Shown here in pieces: positions 1 through 8,504 of a stretch of DNA of 64,000 nt. The DNA lies in the NCBI RefSeq assembly GCF_003797775.2, contig NZ_CP060725.1, positions 186,001-250,000 of the forward strand, read 5' to 3'. The notes under the pieces are model-generated. The model worked only from the letters and a program-made list of their open reading frames with translations, ran no database searches and was not told where the DNA came from. Source of the stretch: Sphingopyxis sp. OPL5 (GTDB lineage Bacteria; Pseudomonadota; Alphaproteobacteria; Sphingomonadales; Sphingomonadaceae). Both the position numbers and the translations under genes were made by a program. Every line of letters begins with the position of its first letter. The first letter of the stretch is position 1.

Positions 1-789
1 CGTGCGCGGCAAGGTGCCGTCGCGCTCGTCGGGCGGGATGCAGAGCAGGTTGAAGATGTCGGCTTTTTTCAGCGCATAGATGCCGGTCTTGGTCGCGGCG
101 TCACCGATATAGTCGGTGTCGAGCAACGCCGCGCCGTCGTTGCCGTCGGCGCCGGCGCCGGTCGCATTGTTCGACGGCCGGTTGCCGAGCTTCGGGGTAC
201 CGTCGATGTTGAGCTGGCACTGGACGAGGCTCGATTCGGCGGCGAGCACGCGGTCGAAACGGCGTGCGCCGCCGCTGGCCTTGACGGTGAGGTTGCGGAA
301 GATTTCCACCGCGCCGGTCGTCTTGTCCTCGATGCGGATGTCGAACAGGTCGGCGACGTCGAGGCCATATTTGACGGCGGCGGCCGCCGCACCGACCGGG
401 TCGGCGATGTCGGGGTGGGTCGCGGTGCCCGCCAGCGCATTGCCCCAGCTTCCCGGGCTTGCGGCGCGCAGCGCCAGCGCGCCGATTTCGAGCAATGCGA
501 TGCCGTCGTCATCAGGGGCGTTGGGCTTGAACAGGCGCACGATCTCGGCCTGTCCGCCGCCGTTTCCGTAGAAATCGTCGACCGCATAGGACATCGGGCC
601 GCTCGCCCACAGGCCGCCGAAGCGGCGCGTGAAGTCGCCATAGTTGAAACAAGTCAGCGGCTGGTTCACCGGACCGCGCAGCGCGCGCCCGACAAAGGCC
701 GCGATCGAGGTCGCGACGCCGCTGACGGTGCGCACTCCCGATGGCAGTTCCTGGATATAGACACCAGGATAGGTCACGGACACGGGCAT
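1..789 (-). CDS. Contractile tail sheath protein (5' part, runs off window)
   Basis: The frame is open from the ATG at 789 to the window edge, giving the first 263 residues. The N-terminus reads PVSVTYPGVYIQELPSG and continues with a TSIAAFVGRA-type segment, the hallmark start of the gp18-like sheath family used by myophage tails, tailocins and extracellular contractile injection systems. Sheath subunits polymerise around the inner tube and contract to drive it through a membrane. A GGGAG ribosome-binding site lies about 8 nt before the ATG. The small gene at 844-1224 is just upstream on the same strand and probably cotranscribed. The C-terminal half is outside the window, so prophage, tailocin and eCIS cannot be told apart. 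Confidence 0.85.
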   Translation of the reverse strand, partial: MPVSVTYPGVYIQELPSGVRTVSGVATSIAAFVGRALRGPVNQPLTCFNYGDFTRRFGGLWASGPMSYAVDDFYGNGGGQAEIVRLFKPNAPDDDGIALLEIGALALRAASPGSWGNALAGTATHPDIADPVGAAAAAVKYGLDVADLFDIRIEDKTTGAVEIFRNLTVKASGGARRFDRVLAAESSLVQCQLNIDGTPKLGNRPSNNATGAGADGNDGAALLDTDYIGDAATKTGIYALKKADIFNLLCIPPDERDGTLPRT

Positions 790-843
790 GGCAGCACTCC
801 CTTTTCGCCAGTCGGATGACGGCCCCTCACGGGACCGAACTAG

Positions 844-1224
844 TCAGTCGAGCTTGAAGCCCATCAGGATGGTGATCTCGGCGGCGTCGGTCGCCGAACT
901 GTTGCGGAGGCTGAGCGTCTGGAGATCGCCCGCGAACAGCGCGATCGCCTCGCCATAAAGGATCAGCGGGCCGGTGAGTTTGGTACGCGTCGCGCCGTCG
1001 GCCTTCACATCGACCGAGCCGTCGTTGAGCGACGAGGTCATGATGAAGAAGGCGAGTTTTTCGACATCGTCGATCTGCAGCGCGAGATCGCGGTCGGCGG
1101 GCATCGCCTTGACGAGGGTCACCGCGGCGCTGGTGATCGCGTCGATCTCGGCGCTGCCGCTGTTGTTGACGCCGGCACCGGAGGGCGCGCCCCCGCTGAA
1201 CGACCATGAGAATTTCTGGGACAT
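844..1224 (-). CDS. Small protein upstream of the tail sheath gene
   Basis: A 126-residue protein starting MSQKFSWSFSGGAPSGAGVNN. The ATG at 1224 is chosen because GGGAGG sits about 9 nt upstream; an in-frame extension to 1380 lacks such support. It has no signal peptide or membrane segment. Composition is Gly/Ala/Ser-rich in the first 30 residues, then a mixed alpha/beta sequence ending in ITILMGFKLD. It ends 55 bp before the sheath start on the same strand, so it is probably a structural or assembly partner of the contractile apparatus. I do not recognise a named family. It could be a head-proximal or tube-associated protein, but that is inference from position only. Confidence 0.65.
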   Translation of the reverse strand: MSQKFSWSFSGGAPSGAGVNNSGSAEIDAITSAAVTLVKAMPADRDLALQIDDVEKLAFFIMTSSLNDGSVDVKADGATRTKLTGPLILYGEAIALFAGDLQTLSLRNSSATDAAEITILMGFKLD

Positions 1225-1491
1225 AACTGCACAACCTCCCTTTGCCGAAACGCAAGCGACGAAGTTTGTGCGACCAAAGCTTTTTTGATTGAGCCTCAGG
1301 CTACCATGGGTCGGCCCGGACTCTATTGGACGAATACGCCAAGAGCGATGAACCGTTCGCGTGGAGCGACGGTTCGGCAAATAAGGCGCGTCATCAGTAT
1401 TTTGGGCAGTCAGGCAATCATATGTCGACCCGGGGACACTGTGCCCCGGATCTTAAACAAAGCTGACCGCATATAGTTAACCGAAGATGCT

Positions 1492-3315
1492 CTATGCTTT
1501 GGCGGGACTCGCGATCCAGCGGTCGACCTGCGCCTCGAGGACCGGCAACGGCACCGATCCGCGGCCCAGCACGATCTCGTGGAACAGCTTCTGGTCATAG
1601 CGGTCGCCGAGCGCGGCGCGCGCCTTTTCGCGCAGCGCGAGGATGCGCTGCATGCCGACCTTGTACGAGGTCGCCTGCCCCGGCATCACGAAATAGCGGC
1701 GGATTTCGGAGCGGATCTTGGCCGTAGGCTGCGGCGAATTGGCGCTGTAATAGGCGAACGCCTGTTCCTCGCTCCACCCCTTGGCATGGATGCCGGTGTC
1801 GACCACCAGGCGGATCGCGCGCCAGATCTCGCGCCCCAGCCGCCCGAAGTCGCTGTAGGGATCGGTGTAGAACCCCATCTCCTTCGCCAGCCGCTCGACG
1901 TAAAGGGCCCACCCCTCGCCATAGGCGCCGTAGAAATAATTGTTCCGGAACTGCGGCGTGCCGGTCATTTCCTGCGCAAGCGCGATCTGCATATGATGGC
2001 CGGGCAGGCCTTCATGATAGGTCGTGCCCTCGATCTCGTAGATCGGGGTCGCGCGCGTGTCGGCGAGGTGGACATAATAGATGCCCGGGCGCGAGCCATC
2101 GAGCGCGGCGGGCGAATAATGCGCCGCCCCGCCCGGTTCCTCGCGAAACGCCTCGACGCGCTTGACGATCAGGTCGGCCTTGGGCAGCCGCCCGAACTGT
2201 TCGGGCAGGCGCGCGCGCATGCCGTCGAGATAGTCGCCCGCCAGCTTGAGATAGGCGGCGCGGCCGGCATCGTCGTTGGCGACGTAGAAACGATCGTCGC
2301 TGCGCAGGAAGACGAAGAAATCCTCGAGCTTGCCCTCGTAGCCGATCTTCGCCTTCAGCGCCTCCATCTCGGCGCGGATGCGCGCGACTTCGGACAGGCC
2401 AAGGTCGTGAATTTCGTCGGCGGTCATGCCGGTCGTGGTCTGGAGCCGCAGCATCGCGTTATAAAAGGCCGCGCCGTCGGGCAGCGCGCCGGCGCCGCGC
2501 GGTTCGGTGCCGGCCTTGACGCGGTCTTCGGCAAGCCAGCCGGCGATCCGATCATAGGCGGGTTTTAGCGAGCCGGTCATCGCCTGGGCGATGCGCGCGG
2601 TGAAGGCGTCGGCAGCGGCCGTGTCGATCTTCCCGGCGGTGACAAGGCCCGCCGCCTTTTCTTTGGCATCGGCAAACAGCGCAGCGTCTTCGCCCTTTCC
2701 GAAGGGCGCGCCGGTGGTGAGCCGCCCGATCAGTTCGATCGACTGGTCATAGGCGAAGCCGGGCATGCGAATGCCCTTCGCCGCCGCCGCCTGCGCGCGG
2801 CCCAGATAGATGTCGAGCGTCGGGCCGAGCGCGGTGACGCGCGCCACATAGGCCTCCATGTCCGCAGGCGTGTCGACCCGGTGCTGGTTGATCAGGAAAT
2901 TGGGCAAGCCGGTGTGCGGACCGTTGCGGTCGAAGATATAGCCATGGTCGCGCCATTTGGTCGACGCCTCGGCGCGTTCGAGTTCGAGCGCCCACATGTC
3001 GTAGGACACGCGCGCATCCTCGCCGAGTGTGGCGCGGTCGAACTGCTTCTTCATCGCAGCCACGCTGCCGCGTCGCCATGCGAGCCGCGCCGCCGCCGCC
3101 GCGTCGCTGGGGTCGGTGAAGCGATCCTGCTGTTCCTTGCGGCCAAGCTGGGTCAGCTGCTCGGGATCGAGCGCGATTTCGGCCTCAAACGCCGCATCGA
3201 GGAAGGCGGTGAGCGCCGCGTCGGCGCTGCCAGCGGGCGTCGCCGCGCGCACCGTCGGGGCGGCGAGGATGCTGGCGCCGATGGCCAGCGAGAATTCGCG
3301 TCGGGAAAGCTGCAT
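1492..3315 (-). CDS. DUF885 family secreted metallohydrolase (Tat signal)
   Basis: 607 residues from the ATG at 3315. The N-terminus MQLSRREFSLAIGAS carries a twin-arginine SRREF motif followed by a hydrophobic stretch and an Ala-rich cleavage region, so Tat export is likely. The DUF885 signature YHEGLPGHH (residues 433-441) is the presumed zinc-binding HExxxH-type site, followed by the conserved YGAYGEGWALYVERL block. Family members are poorly characterised and resemble metallo-carboxypeptidases; the substrate is unknown. A longer frame upstream to 3525 exists but would bury the signal peptide. A 7-bp hairpin directly precedes the start. The second DUF885 gene at 60923-62746 encodes a protein of exactly the same length. 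Confidence 0.85.
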   Translation of the reverse strand: MQLSRREFSLAIGASILAAPTVRAATPAGSADAALTAFLDAAFEAEIALDPEQLTQLGRKEQQDRFTDPSDAAAAARLAWRRGSVAAMKKQFDRATLGEDARVSYDMWALELERAEASTKWRDHGYIFDRNGPHTGLPNFLINQHRVDTPADMEAYVARVTALGPTLDIYLGRAQAAAAKGIRMPGFAYDQSIELIGRLTTGAPFGKGEDAALFADAKEKAAGLVTAGKIDTAAADAFTARIAQAMTGSLKPAYDRIAGWLAEDRVKAGTEPRGAGALPDGAAFYNAMLRLQTTTGMTADEIHDLGLSEVARIRAEMEALKAKIGYEGKLEDFFVFLRSDDRFYVANDDAGRAAYLKLAGDYLDGMRARLPEQFGRLPKADLIVKRVEAFREEPGGAAHYSPAALDGSRPGIYYVHLADTRATPIYEIEGTTYHEGLPGHHMQIALAQEMTGTPQFRNNYFYGAYGEGWALYVERLAKEMGFYTDPYSDFGRLGREIWRAIRLVVDTGIHAKGWSEEQAFAYYSANSPQPTAKIRSEIRRYFVMPGQATSYKVGMQRILALREKARAALGDRYDQKLFHEIVLGRGSVPLPVLEAQVDRWIASPAKA

Positions 3316-3320
3316 GGGGA

Positions 3321-3338
3321 CCCTTTCGTTTGAAAGGG
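3321..3338 (-). promoter_or_regulatory. Hairpin overlapping the ribosome-binding site of the DUF885 gene
   Basis: CCCTTTC at 3321-3327 is the exact reverse complement of GAAAGGG at 3332-3338, leaving a 4-nt loop. In the minus-strand mRNA the AAAGGG that would act as Shine-Dalgarno, 5 nt before the ATG at 3315, is the 3' arm of this stem. Translation may therefore depend on opening the hairpin. This is a structural observation only. Confidence 0.4.
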
Positions 3339-3400
3339 TTATAGGGGGGATGCAGGGAGAGGCAAAGTGCGGGTTCGAAGTGGGAAACGGCGATGCCGCT

Positions 3401-3532
3401 CCTCCCTGTCGCGCAGCGATGGGGAGGTGGCAGCGCGAAGCGCTGACGGAGGGGCTATGACGCGATCGTTGCGGCCCCTCCACCACGCCCTCCGGGCGCG
3501 GTCCCCCTCCCCATGGCTTCGCCACAGGGAGG
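3401..3532. repeat. Long imperfect intergenic palindrome
   Basis: The segment starts with CCTCCCTGT and ends with ACAGGGAGG. Further inward, ATGGGGAGG near 3419 faces CCTCCCCAT near 3510, and GGAGGGG facing CCCCTCC lies around 3449-3480. The whole 132 bp could fold into a long interrupted cruciform. It lies between the 5' end of the DUF885 gene and the 3' end of the PilZ gene. It resembles a MITE- or REP-like dispersed repeat, but no second copy occurs in the window. Confidence 0.55.
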
Positions 3533-3571
3533 ATTTATATCGCGCTCCCGCCCGCTATCGCCGTCCCACCC

Positions 3572-4192
3572 TCACGCCTTGAAATGCCGGATACTCTCCA
3601 AATCCGCCCGCCCCAGCGGTTCAGTGAGCCACAGCCCGCCGCGGCCGCCGCGCGACCAGCGGACGATCGCCTGACGGCGGATGTCGCCGGGCAACACGAG
3701 TTCGAGCGCCTTGCCGACCTCCATAGGGACATCGTGCAGGAAACCGGCGCCGCTTTGCGACAGGTCGGCGAGTTCGATGTCGCTGACCGCGCCGTCGGTT
3801 ATCAGTTGCGCGCGGGTGTGCACCGGCAGGCGCGGGGCGCGATAGTCGCCCGACTGCTGTTCGGCGGCGAGTTGCCGGAGCACTTCGTTACCATCGACCG
3901 CCGCGTCGAAGGCGACGCCGCAGCGCCCCTCTTCGCACCAGGCGACGCGGCCCTGGATGACGATGGTTTCGGACAGCGCGATTTCGAGCCGCTCGCCGAC
4001 CGACACCGGTACCTCGACCGCGAGCATCATGCCGCCGTCGGACATGTTGCGCACGCGCCACAGCCCGGCGTCGCCGTCGCGGGTGACCTTCGCGATGCGC
4101 CACACGGTCCGGAACCGGTCGCCGCCACGGCGATCGGCGTCGGTGTCGCCATCTTGATCTTCTCCGGGGGCAGAGAAGCGGGGTTCGTTCAT
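3572..4192 (-). CDS. Tandem PilZ domain protein
   Basis: 206 residues, starting at the ATG at 4192 behind a strong AGGAGG site. Two PilZ-like modules are visible. The first runs from about residue 22 with RGGDRFR and the NMSDGGMML variant of the D/NxSxxG motif. The second starts near residue 117 with RAPRLPVHTRAQL and ADLSQSGAG. PilZ domains bind cyclic di-GMP through the arginine-rich N-terminal loop and the D/NxSxxG turn, so this is probably a cytoplasmic c-di-GMP receptor affecting motility or surface properties. The second module has a less regular RxxxR loop and may not bind ligand. No effector domain is fused. It is the last host gene before the island. Confidence 0.85.
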   Translation of the reverse strand: MNEPRFSAPGEDQDGDTDADRRGGDRFRTVWRIAKVTRDGDAGLWRVRNMSDGGMMLAVEVPVSVGERLEIALSETIVIQGRVAWCEEGRCGVAFDAAVDGNEVLRQLAAEQQSGDYRAPRLPVHTRAQLITDGAVSDIELADLSQSGAGFLHDVPMEVGKALELVLPGDIRRQAIVRWSRGGRGGLWLTEPLGRADLESIRHFKA

Positions 4193-4509
4193 GCCTTCCT
4201 CCTGATTCCAACAGCGCCCAGAAGAGACATTCAAGCTGCTAAAATTCATTCACTTAGCTTATTACCCCACCCTTCCCCGCCAACGCGGCCGCTCCTCAAC
4301 CCGGCTGGTCCACCGGTCATCGTTAAGGACAACGAAACGCGCCCATCGGGGCCTGGCCATAGAATGCCCTTAGATTATGAATAATTTCCAACGATCGCGC
4401 GTTAATTATCGCCAATATTGAAGCATCGGCGCCGAAACGGCGGATCGGGGCCCAATCGGGCGAAGTCCGAACCGTCAGAACCAAAGATACGGTTCGCACG
4501 AAACGATTA
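4193..4509. other. Intergenic region between PilZ gene and the tRNA-Leu 3' half
   Basis: 317 bp without a convincing coding frame. It should hold the promoter of the PilZ gene (transcribed leftwards) and the 3' flank of the former tRNA-Leu gene. It is noticeably more A/T-rich around 4236-4410 than the neighbouring genes. I see no convincing terminator. Confidence 0.5.
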
Positions 4510-4563
4510 TGGTGCCCCTGGCCGGACTCGAACCAGCACTCCTTGCGGAACTCGATTTTGAGT
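4510..4563 (-). pseudogene. 3' half of a tRNA-Leu(CAA) gene split by the island
   Basis: Read on the minus strand this is the anticodon loop CTCAAAA, the 3' anticodon strand TCGAG, the long leucine-type variable arm, a T-arm with GGTTCGAGTCC, the acceptor strand CAGGGGC, discriminator A and an encoded CCA end. Upstream of the anticodon loop the tRNA sequence stops abruptly and element DNA begins. The missing 5' half lies at 31767-31806 and pairs exactly: GCCCCTG with CAGGGGC, CTCGA with TCGAG. Joined at the shared 9-bp core the two give an 85-nt tRNA-Leu(CAA). As it stands neither half can make a tRNA. Confidence 0.9.
4555..4563. repeat. Left attachment core (9 bp)
   Basis: ATTTTGAGT, identical to 31767-31775, is the anticodon-loop portion of the split tRNA. 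In the reconstructed attB the core lies between the inverted arms CTCGA and TCGAG of the anticodon stem. In the reconstructed circular attP it lies between CGCA and TGCG. Both fit a tyrosine-recombinase core with inverted binding sites. Confidence 0.8.
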
Positions 4564-5050
4564 GCGGCGAGACTTCCTTATATCGTTGATAACATTACCT
4601 GTTTTGGACTGCAACCGAAAACTGTGTAAGGATTTGTGTAAGTTTGGATCCTTAGATTGGTTGCTATGCGCCTGATCTCGGCCGTTCACCGGATCGGTGG
4701 TCGATTCGGAATGCTGCCGTTCGTTGAGGTGGCGTCGATGAACATATCTGGGTAAAAAGCGGAACGGCCGCTTTGAGGCGCCAGATCATATTTTGCGCCG
4801 TTCATTAACCTAATTGGCTGCAGCCGCTTTGCGCTCTTAATCCGCCCATAGGATCCGCGGCGATGCGCTCAAGACCGAGTATACCAGAACAACTAGGTGG
4901 CGCTTGGGGCAGCGCCCCATGCTTGATCAGATGCCGGAAAGATAAGCGGCATCAACGACGGCCTCGATGCGTCTCCAAGTCGGCACGAGCACGGATACCA
5001 CACAATAAATTCCGATTGGGTCAGTTCATCTAATGTTCTAGTGTGAGGTG
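4564..5050. other. Left end of the island, non-coding, with arm-type repeats
   Basis: About 490 bp between the left core and the first island gene. It holds the two TGTGTAAG repeats at 4623-4642 and a small GGCGCT/AGCGCC hairpin near 4890-4908, and it must contain the promoter of the SPARDA operon. No credible gene is seen. Confidence 0.55.
4623..4642 (+). promoter_or_regulatory. Paired recombinase arm-type sites, left end
   Basis: TGTGTAAG at 4623-4630 and again at 4635-4642, 12 bp apart. The same octamer occurs as a pair 11 bp apart at 31672-31690 near the other end. Paired short repeats at a similar distance from both core copies are typical of arm-binding sites of lambda-like integrases. 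Function is inferred. Confidence 0.6.
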
Positions 5051-6385
5051 ATGTCAAAAAAGCTCACCGCCAATCAAATCCTCGGCGAGATCGGCGAGAA
5101 TGCCGTGAAGGGCCGCTTCCTCAACCTGGGATTCCAATTCGACGGGCGATCGAGGCTGGAGGCCGGCATCGACGGCATCGCCGAAGTCATGGATAATGGC
5201 CAGCCATTGGCACGAATGATCGCGGTGCAGGTGAAGGCCACTGAGAACGGCCGGTATTCGTCGGAGACCGATGACGGCTTTGCATACCTCCTTCGCCGCG
5301 AGGACCTCGACTACTGGAAAGGATCCAACCTGCCGGTGATCGTTGTCCTATACCGCCGTTCCGACAATAGCTTCTACTGGCAGGAGGTGCCACGCGGCAC
5401 GGATGAAGCCGAGCGTCGGATCCAGTTCGACAAAACCGCCGACGTCCTCGACACGAGTTCGGTAAACCGGCTTGCGGCGCTGACAGTGCCCAAGGCCGGG
5501 TTCGGCTACTACGTCCCGCCGCTCGGCGGAGGCGAGGAGGCGATCGTCAACATCCTCCCTATTACCCTGCCCTCCGAGATCTTCACCGCGTCAACCCCCT
5601 ACGATGTCCGCAAAGCCATCGCGATTATCCTCGACGGTGATGAGCCCGCCCGGTTCGACTGGATCATCCGCGGCGGGATTTTCTGGTCCTTCCATGATCC
5701 GCGCACGTCTTCATGCCGCGACATCGTCGATCTCGACCAAGTGGTGGCGATCGACACCGAGGATCTGGCCTTCCACGACGACGTGGACGAGCAGAACAAG
5801 TTCATCCACCTTCTGCGCGAAACACTGAGGCATCAGACGCGGACGGACCTTAACTTCAGCAAGAGCGGGAAGTACCTCTACTTCCGAGCCGAGGAGGCTG
5901 CGACACAGCGGAACTTCGCGTACCTGTCGTCGAAGAAGTGGACCGGCGCGGACGTCGTCGCCGTCACCATGAGCGACCGGGAGGAGGGACGCGTCTCTTT
6001 CGTAAGGCACCATGCCTTCGCGCCGCGCTTCGAGCGTCTCCCAGGCCAGTGGTACCTGATCATCACGCCCACCTACCATTTCACCACCAACGGCTTCACC
6101 GCGCATCCCCATCCGTCGGCGCTGCTCGCCGGGAAGAAGCGCATGGACAAGAGCGCGGCGCTGCGCGGCCAGGTGATCATGTGGCATAGGTTCCTGACCC
6201 AGGCGGAGCGCCAGGCCGAAAGCGACCTCGCCAACCTCTTCGCCGAGCCCGAGGCGATGGAGCCACGGCTCATGTTCGGGCCGCCGCCTACCGTTCAGCT
6301 CGCCACCAAGGTCCCCGAGGATGGCTGGGGTGGCGGCAAGAAGAAGGCCGACGTGGTTGACAACCAGGAGGGGCTGTTCGCATGA
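5051..6385 (+). CDS. DREN-APAZ nuclease subunit of a SPARDA-type short Argonaute system
   Basis: 444 residues. Residues 8-120 form a DUF4365 domain of the PD-(D/E)XK superfamily, with catalytic candidates E16 (GENAV), D41 (GIDG) and Q60/K62 (VQVK). The C-terminal part (about 150-400) matches the APAZ domain that accompanies short Argonautes, including [20 protein letters not shown] and a SALLAGKK segment. In SPARDA the DREN-APAZ protein pairs with a catalytically dead short Argonaute; guide-directed target recognition unleashes indiscriminate nuclease activity and kills or stalls the cell. The stop overlaps the Argonaute start by 4 nt (ATGA), so the two are translationally coupled. A GTG at 5048 is an alternative start; the ATG at 5051 has only a very closely spaced GAGG. 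Confidence 0.88.
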   Translation: MSKKLTANQILGEIGENAVKGRFLNLGFQFDGRSRLEAGIDGIAEVMDNGQPLARMIAVQVKATENGRYSSETDDGFAYLLRREDLDYWKGSNLPVIVVLYRRSDNSFYWQEVPRGTDEAERRIQFDKTADVLDTSSVNRLAALTVPKAGFGYYVPPLGGGEEAIVNILPITLPSEIFTASTPYDVRKAIAIILDGDEPARFDWIIRGGIFWSFHDPRTSSCRDIVDLDQVVAIDTEDLAFHDDVDEQNKFIHLLRETLRHQTRTDLNFSKSGKYLYFRAEEAATQRNFAYLSSKKWTGADVVAVTMSDREEGRVSFVRHHAFAPRFERLPGQWYLIITPTYHFTTNGFTAHPHPSALLAGKKRMDKSAALRGQVIMWHRFLTQAERQAESDLANLFAEPEAMEPRLMFGPPPTVQLATKVPEDGWGGGKKKADVVDNQEGLFA

Positions 6386-7842
6386 GCACCTTCGATACCC
6401 GCATCTTCGACGAGCCCGAGCTTGAGTTCGGAGATCGACACCATCATCCCGACCCCCGGCTCGGTCTTTTCGACGCTGGCCCCCTGCAGCCCTTCGTCGG
6501 CGACGTGATCAGGATTGGCGTGGTCGGCAGCGCCAAGACGGTCGAGGATACGCGCAGGTTTTTGGAGACCGTCTCCGCCGGGGTGGAGGGCAAGTCGGAA
6601 AAGCACCCGAACATGCACCCGTCGTTTCCCGGGCTGGGGAATCAGAGCCCATTCAGGTGCAGGTTCGAGGTCGAGGACGGCGCCACCGCGACGCTTTCAC
6701 AAGGGAAGCTCGACAGGATCGCCAAGGAGCCGGACCACCAGAAGGCGGTGGAGATGGCCGTCGACCAGATCGTCTCGGAACTCCAGGCCATGGAGGACGG
6801 AGGGCACCGGCCTGACGTCGCAATCATCGCGCTCCCCGTCCGGCTGCTAGAGCGGGTCTGGAACGCCAAGGTCGATGCCGGCGGGTCCGTCGAGAAGGAC
6901 GACAGCAGCGGTTCCGACGCCCCTAACTTCCGGGGCATGCTGAAGGCGCGAGCGATGCCGCTCAGCTTCCCAATCCAGATCGTCTGGGAGGACGTCATCG
7001 ACGAGAAGGCGTCGATACCGCAGAAAATCAAGGAGAGCAGCGCCCGCAAGATCCAGGATCTCGCCGGCCGCAGCTGGAACCTGATGACCACGCTTTACTA
7101 CAAGGGCAGCGGCCGGATCCCGTGGCGTCGCATGCCGCGCGAAGGCGAGTACACCGCCTGCTATGTCGGCATCAGCTTCTATCGCGAGGCTGGAGGACAG
7201 CAGCTGTTCACGAGCGCCGCCCAGATGTTCGACGAGCGCGGGCGAGGCTTCGTCCTCAAAGGCAAGCGCGCGCACACCGAGAGCCGTGGTCGTCACCCCT
7301 ACATGACCCGCGAGGACGCACGCGAGATCATCGGAAACGTGCTCGCCGCATACAAGACGCACCACAAGACGCTGCCCGCGAGGGTGATCGTGCTGAAGAC
7401 GTCGCGCTTCAAGGACGAGGAGGCCGACGGTATACTGGAGGCGCTGGATGAAGCCGGGACCGAGATGCGCGACCTCGTCTGGGTGCAGGAGTCCTACTCC
7501 GTGAAACTGCTGCGCGACGGCAACTATCCCGTGCTGCGCGGCACCTTCGTCGACCTTGGGGGCAACGGCCTGCTCTACACCAACGGGAGCATGCCGTACT
7601 ACGGCACATACCCGGGACAATATGATCCACGGCCACTGCTCCTCGCTCCGCACCGCAGCTGCGACAGCACCGTGACCCAGCTGGCGGAGGAGGTCCTCTC
7701 CCTCACCAAGATCAACTGGAATTCGACCCAGATGAACCAGCGCCTTCCAATACCGATAAGGGCGGCGCGCGCCGTCGGCGAGGTTCTGAAGTACATGAAG
7801 GAAGGTCAGGTCGAGAGCGCCGACTACCGCAAGTACATCTGA
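6382..7842 (+). CDS. Short prokaryotic Argonaute (MID-PIWI), catalytically inactive
   Basis: 486 residues, the usual length of short pAgos lacking N and PAZ domains. The MID region shows the conserved [20 protein letters not shown] stretch (about 230-249) linked to guide 5'-end binding. The PIWI domain (about 258-486) ends in the typical [11 protein letters not shown] and [19 protein letters not shown] blocks. The first catalytic Asp of the DEDX tetrad is Ser265 (YVGIS), so slicing is not expected; this is normal for short pAgos. It should bind a guide and invading nucleic acid and activate the DREN-APAZ partner encoded upstream with a 4-nt overlap. A 75-residue acidic, His-rich N-terminal extension precedes MID. 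Confidence 0.9.
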   Translation: MSTFDTRIFDEPELEFGDRHHHPDPRLGLFDAGPLQPFVGDVIRIGVVGSAKTVEDTRRFLETVSAGVEGKSEKHPNMHPSFPGLGNQSPFRCRFEVEDGATATLSQGKLDRIAKEPDHQKAVEMAVDQIVSELQAMEDGGHRPDVAIIALPVRLLERVWNAKVDAGGSVEKDDSSGSDAPNFRGMLKARAMPLSFPIQIVWEDVIDEKASIPQKIKESSARKIQDLAGRSWNLMTTLYYKGSGRIPWRRMPREGEYTACYVGISFYREAGGQQLFTSAAQMFDERGRGFVLKGKRAHTESRGRHPYMTREDAREIIGNVLAAYKTHHKTLPARVIVLKTSRFKDEEADGILEALDEAGTEMRDLVWVQESYSVKLLRDGNYPVLRGTFVDLGGNGLLYTNGSMPYYGTYPGQYDPRPLLLAPHRSCDSTVTQLAEEVLSLTKINWNSTQMNQRLPIPIRAARAVGEVLKYMKEGQVESADYRKYI

Positions 7843-7913
7843 GGCTCATTGCCGTCCTGTTCGTCAGCTGCCTTGAGAGCAGCGTATAAGCCCTGAAGGT
7901 CGAGAAAACGACG

Positions 7914-8504
7914 ATGCCCGTCTACTTCATCCTAGAGGAGAACGACGCTGATTGGCGGATGAAGATCGGGCGCGCGACCAACCTCAGGGGCCGCCGGGGT
8001 GCCCTGCAGACCGGCAACTCGCGCCCGCTCAAGGTCGTGGGATGGATCGAGGCGGAGAATGAGGCTGATACGGAGAAGCGGCTCCATGCGAAATATGCAG
8101 CTCACAACATCAGCCGGCATGGCGGAAGCACGGCCAGGGAGTGGTTCCACCTACAGCCCGCCGACATTCTCGAGGACCTGCAGCGAGCCGGCATTGACGG
8201 CTTCGTTGAAAAGAATGCGGACGCCTTTGAGGTAGTCGGTCACGATCGTGACGGTGTACCCGAATATATGGGTGTCTGGGACTGGACCAGCCTCGAGCTC
8301 GAAGAGTGCTGCCCGTTTTGTGGATGCTTTTGCGGCATGCATTTTCAAGATGCATCGCAGATGTTTCACTGTTTGAGCTGCGACGAGCTTACCGACTTCT
8401 CGGGTCCCGATATTGACAACGAAGAAGACTATCTTGCTTGGAAGGAACAAGACGAGCGCTTGAAAGCCGCGCGTGCGTCCAAACCGCGACGTCGGTCACC
8501 GTAA
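7914..8504 (+). CDS. T5orf172-type GIY-YIG protein with C-terminal zinc ribbon
   Basis: 196 residues. The first 80 residues match the T5orf172/MUG113 branch of GIY-YIG nucleases: VYFILEE, then MKIGRATNLRGRRGALQTGN with the catalytic-type Arg, EKRLHAKY, and REWFHL containing the late Glu. Residues 133-156 hold two CxxC pairs (CPFC and CLSC) that look like a zinc ribbon, possibly DNA- or protein-binding. It lies 71 bp downstream of the short Argonaute on the same strand and may belong to that defence unit, although known SPARDA systems need only two proteins. Its 3' end overlaps the convergent gene at 8496 by 9 bp. Confidence 0.75.
   Translation: MPVYFILEENDADWRMKIGRATNLRGRRGALQTGNSRPLKVVGWIEAENEADTEKRLHAKYAAHNISRHGGSTAREWFHLQPADILEDLQRAGIDGFVEKNADAFEVVGHDRDGVPEYMGVWDWTSLELEECCPFCGCFCGMHFQDASQMFHCLSCDELTDFSGPDIDNEEDYLAWKEQDERLKAARASKPRRRSP

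Noticed and set aside
1431..1449. Terminator formed by the CGGGGACAC/TGTGCCCCG inverted repeat downstream of the first DUF885 gene
   Set aside because: The stem is interrupted and no T-run follows on either strand.
6382..7842. Catalytically active long Argonaute
   Set aside because: Only MID and PIWI are present and the first DEDX Asp is Ser265; the nuclease function lies in the partner protein.
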